Source: Verrucomicrobiota bacterium (lineage in GTDB: Bacteria; Verrucomicrobiota; Verrucomicrobiia; Chthoniobacterales; JAFAMB01). From it: DNA of 7,244 nt. Below, piece after piece: positions 6,166 to 7,244 of this stretch. The DNA lies in contig JAFAVN010000560.1 in NCBI GenBank assembly GCA_019242435.1, forward strand, positions 1-7,244. The letters are read 5' to 3'. Position 1 is the first letter of the stretch; every line of letters starts with the position of its first letter. A program made the translations under genes and the position numbers. Under the pieces are notes generated by a model. The model was not told where the DNA came from. It searched no databases and was given only the letters and a program-made list of their open reading frames with translations.

Positions 6166-7224
6166 ATGTATTCAACGAACCAAAATTCTCGAGTCGTCGT
6201 TATCACCGGTGCGTCCGCCGGAGTCGGTCGCGCCACCGCGGTCGCCTTTGCTAAACGAGGTGCGCGAATAGGGCTCATCGCTCGAGGGTTACCAGGACTG
6301 GAGGCCGCAAAACGAGAGGTTGAACTCAATGGCGGAGAGGCGGTAATCGCGCCGGCTGATGTATCGAATCCCGACGCGCTTAAAAAGTCGGCGGATCTGG
6401 TGGAGCACGCTTTTGGTCCGATTGATCTCTGGGTCAACAACGCAATGACTTCGGTGTTTGCGCCATTTAGCGAGATCACACCCGGGGAATTTAAAAGAGT
6501 TACCGAGGTTACCTACTTAGGGTCTGTCAATGGGACGATGGAAGCTCTGAAAAGAATGGCTCCCAGAAAACGCGGTACTATCATTCAAGTCGGCTCCGCC
6601 CTGGCCTATCGATCAATCCCGCTGCAGTCCGCTTATTGTGGCGCCAAGCACGCGATTGTGGGGTTTATCGATTCTGTGCGCTGCGAGTTGATCCACGATC
6701 GTTTACCCATCCACGTGACGGTTGTCCATATGCCAGCGTTAAATACGCCTCAGTTTCAGTGGTGCAAGAGTCGCTTACCGCGCAAGGCTCAACCTGTACC
6801 TCCTATCTTTCAACCCGAAATAGCAGCCGACGCCATTGTCTGGGCTGCTGATCATCCGCGTCGTGAGGTTTGGGTAGGCGCCTCAACCTGGAAAGCTATT
6901 ATAGGTCAAAAGATAGTGCCGGGATTGCTCGATCAAGTCCTGGGACGGACCGGCTATTCGGCGCAGCAGCATGATGGTATAGAACACTCGGATCGGCCTG
7001 ACAACCTTTGGGAACCGGTGACCATTGACTTAGGCGCTCGCGGTACGTTTAATGATCGCGCATCCGAGCGGAGCCCGGCGTTGCAACTCGTGAAGGAACG
7101 TAACTGGGTGGCGGCTGCCGGACTACTGATAACCGGGTTGGCGGCCAATTACCTTTTGGCAAGATCTCGCCAGGTTCAATCGAGCCGGCAAGTCTCTGAC
7201 AACCACGCCCGCAAATTAAGATAG
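6166..7224 (+). CDS. Short-chain dehydrogenase/reductase with C-terminal membrane helix
   Basis: A 352-residue classical SDR, about 100 residues longer than the usual 250. Seen: the cofactor loop TGASAGVG (14-21); R40 after strand 2, favouring NADP(H); D65; NNAMT (91-95) in place of the common NNAG; and the catalytic S144, Y157 and K161 (GSALAYR and YCGAK). The segment VHMPALNTPQF (187-197) follows the active site. The C-terminal extension (about 265-352) contains DRPDNLWEPV (276-285), a charged region, a predicted transmembrane helix WVAAAGLLITGLAANYLLA (314-332) and a basic tail. The catalytic domain is therefore probably tethered to the inner membrane facing the cytoplasm. The start is uncertain: ATG at 6166 places the Rossmann strand at residue 9, ATG at 6136 would add ten residues, and neither has a Shine-Dalgarno. 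From memory, this SDR type with a DNLWEP segment recurs in diverse bacteria; its substrate is unknown. Confidence 0.92.
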   Translation: MYSTNQNSRVVVITGASAGVGRATAVAFAKRGARIGLIARGLPGLEAAKREVELNGGEAVIAPADVSNPDALKKSADLVEHAFGPIDLWVNNAMTSVFAPFSEITPGEFKRVTEVTYLGSVNGTMEALKRMAPRKRGTIIQVGSALAYRSIPLQSAYCGAKHAIVGFIDSVRCELIHDRLPIHVTVVHMPALNTPQFQWCKSRLPRKAQPVPPIFQPEIAADAIVWAADHPRREVWVGASTWKAIIGQKIVPGLLDQVLGRTGYSAQQHDGIEHSDRPDNLWEPVTIDLGARGTFNDRASERSPALQLVKERNWVAAAGLLITGLAANYLLARSRQVQSSRQVSDNHARKLR

Positions 7225-7244
7225 CGTTTGTTTTCTAGTCCTTT

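Noticed and set aside
6036..6479. Extension of the response regulator to 281 residues
   Set aside because: Most of the added part is antisense to the SDR gene and reads as low-complexity Ser/Ala sequence. The receiver fold starts cleanly from the ATG at 6035.

Overview
The window is about 57% G+C by eye and looks like chromosomal DNA from a free-living, probably soil or aquatic, bacterium. It holds seven protein genes: six complete and one cut by the left edge. I see no tRNA, rRNA, CRISPR array or insertion sequence. Most starts lack a strong Shine-Dalgarno. A histidine-kinase-like protein without an ATPase domain, a Tat-exported aldo/keto reductase and a membrane-tailed short-chain dehydrogenase would fit groups such as Verrucomicrobiota or Acidobacteriota. 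That placement is inference; nothing in the window fixes the phylum.

Left block (1-3075, minus strand): a tight three-gene operon read right to left. It encodes an extended-SDR sugar-nucleotide epimerase resembling dTDP-L-rhamnose 4-epimerases, a zinc-dependent medium-chain dehydrogenase, and a GT-B family 4 glycosyltransferase whose C-terminus lies outside the window. Both junctions are 4-base stop/start overlaps (ATGA and TTGA), so the three proteins are probably made together and may act in one glycan or glycoconjugate pathway. The glycosyltransferase reads from a TTG start.

Divergent spacer (3076-3555): 480 bases with no convincing gene. It contains an imperfect hairpin just upstream of the minus-strand operon and a perfect 12-base palindrome (TGTTCGCGAACA) 21 bases before the rightward gene.

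Middle (3556-4680, plus strand): an aldo/keto reductase with a twin-arginine signal and an intact catalytic tetrad, so probably exported.

Signalling pair (4805-6035): a PAS-like plus HisKA_3-like dimerisation/phosphoacceptor protein that stops before any ATPase domain (plus strand), convergent with a receiver-only response regulator (minus strand). A GC-rich hairpin lies between them. They could be two phosphorelay parts that need an outside kinase.

Right block (6166-7224, plus strand): a classical SDR with a long C-terminal extension ending in one predicted membrane helix, divergent from the response regulator. The 130-base divergent spacer carries a 9-base direct repeat.

Four of the seven genes encode NAD(P)-dependent oxidoreductases of three folds. 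I found no clear phage, plasmid or transposon signature.
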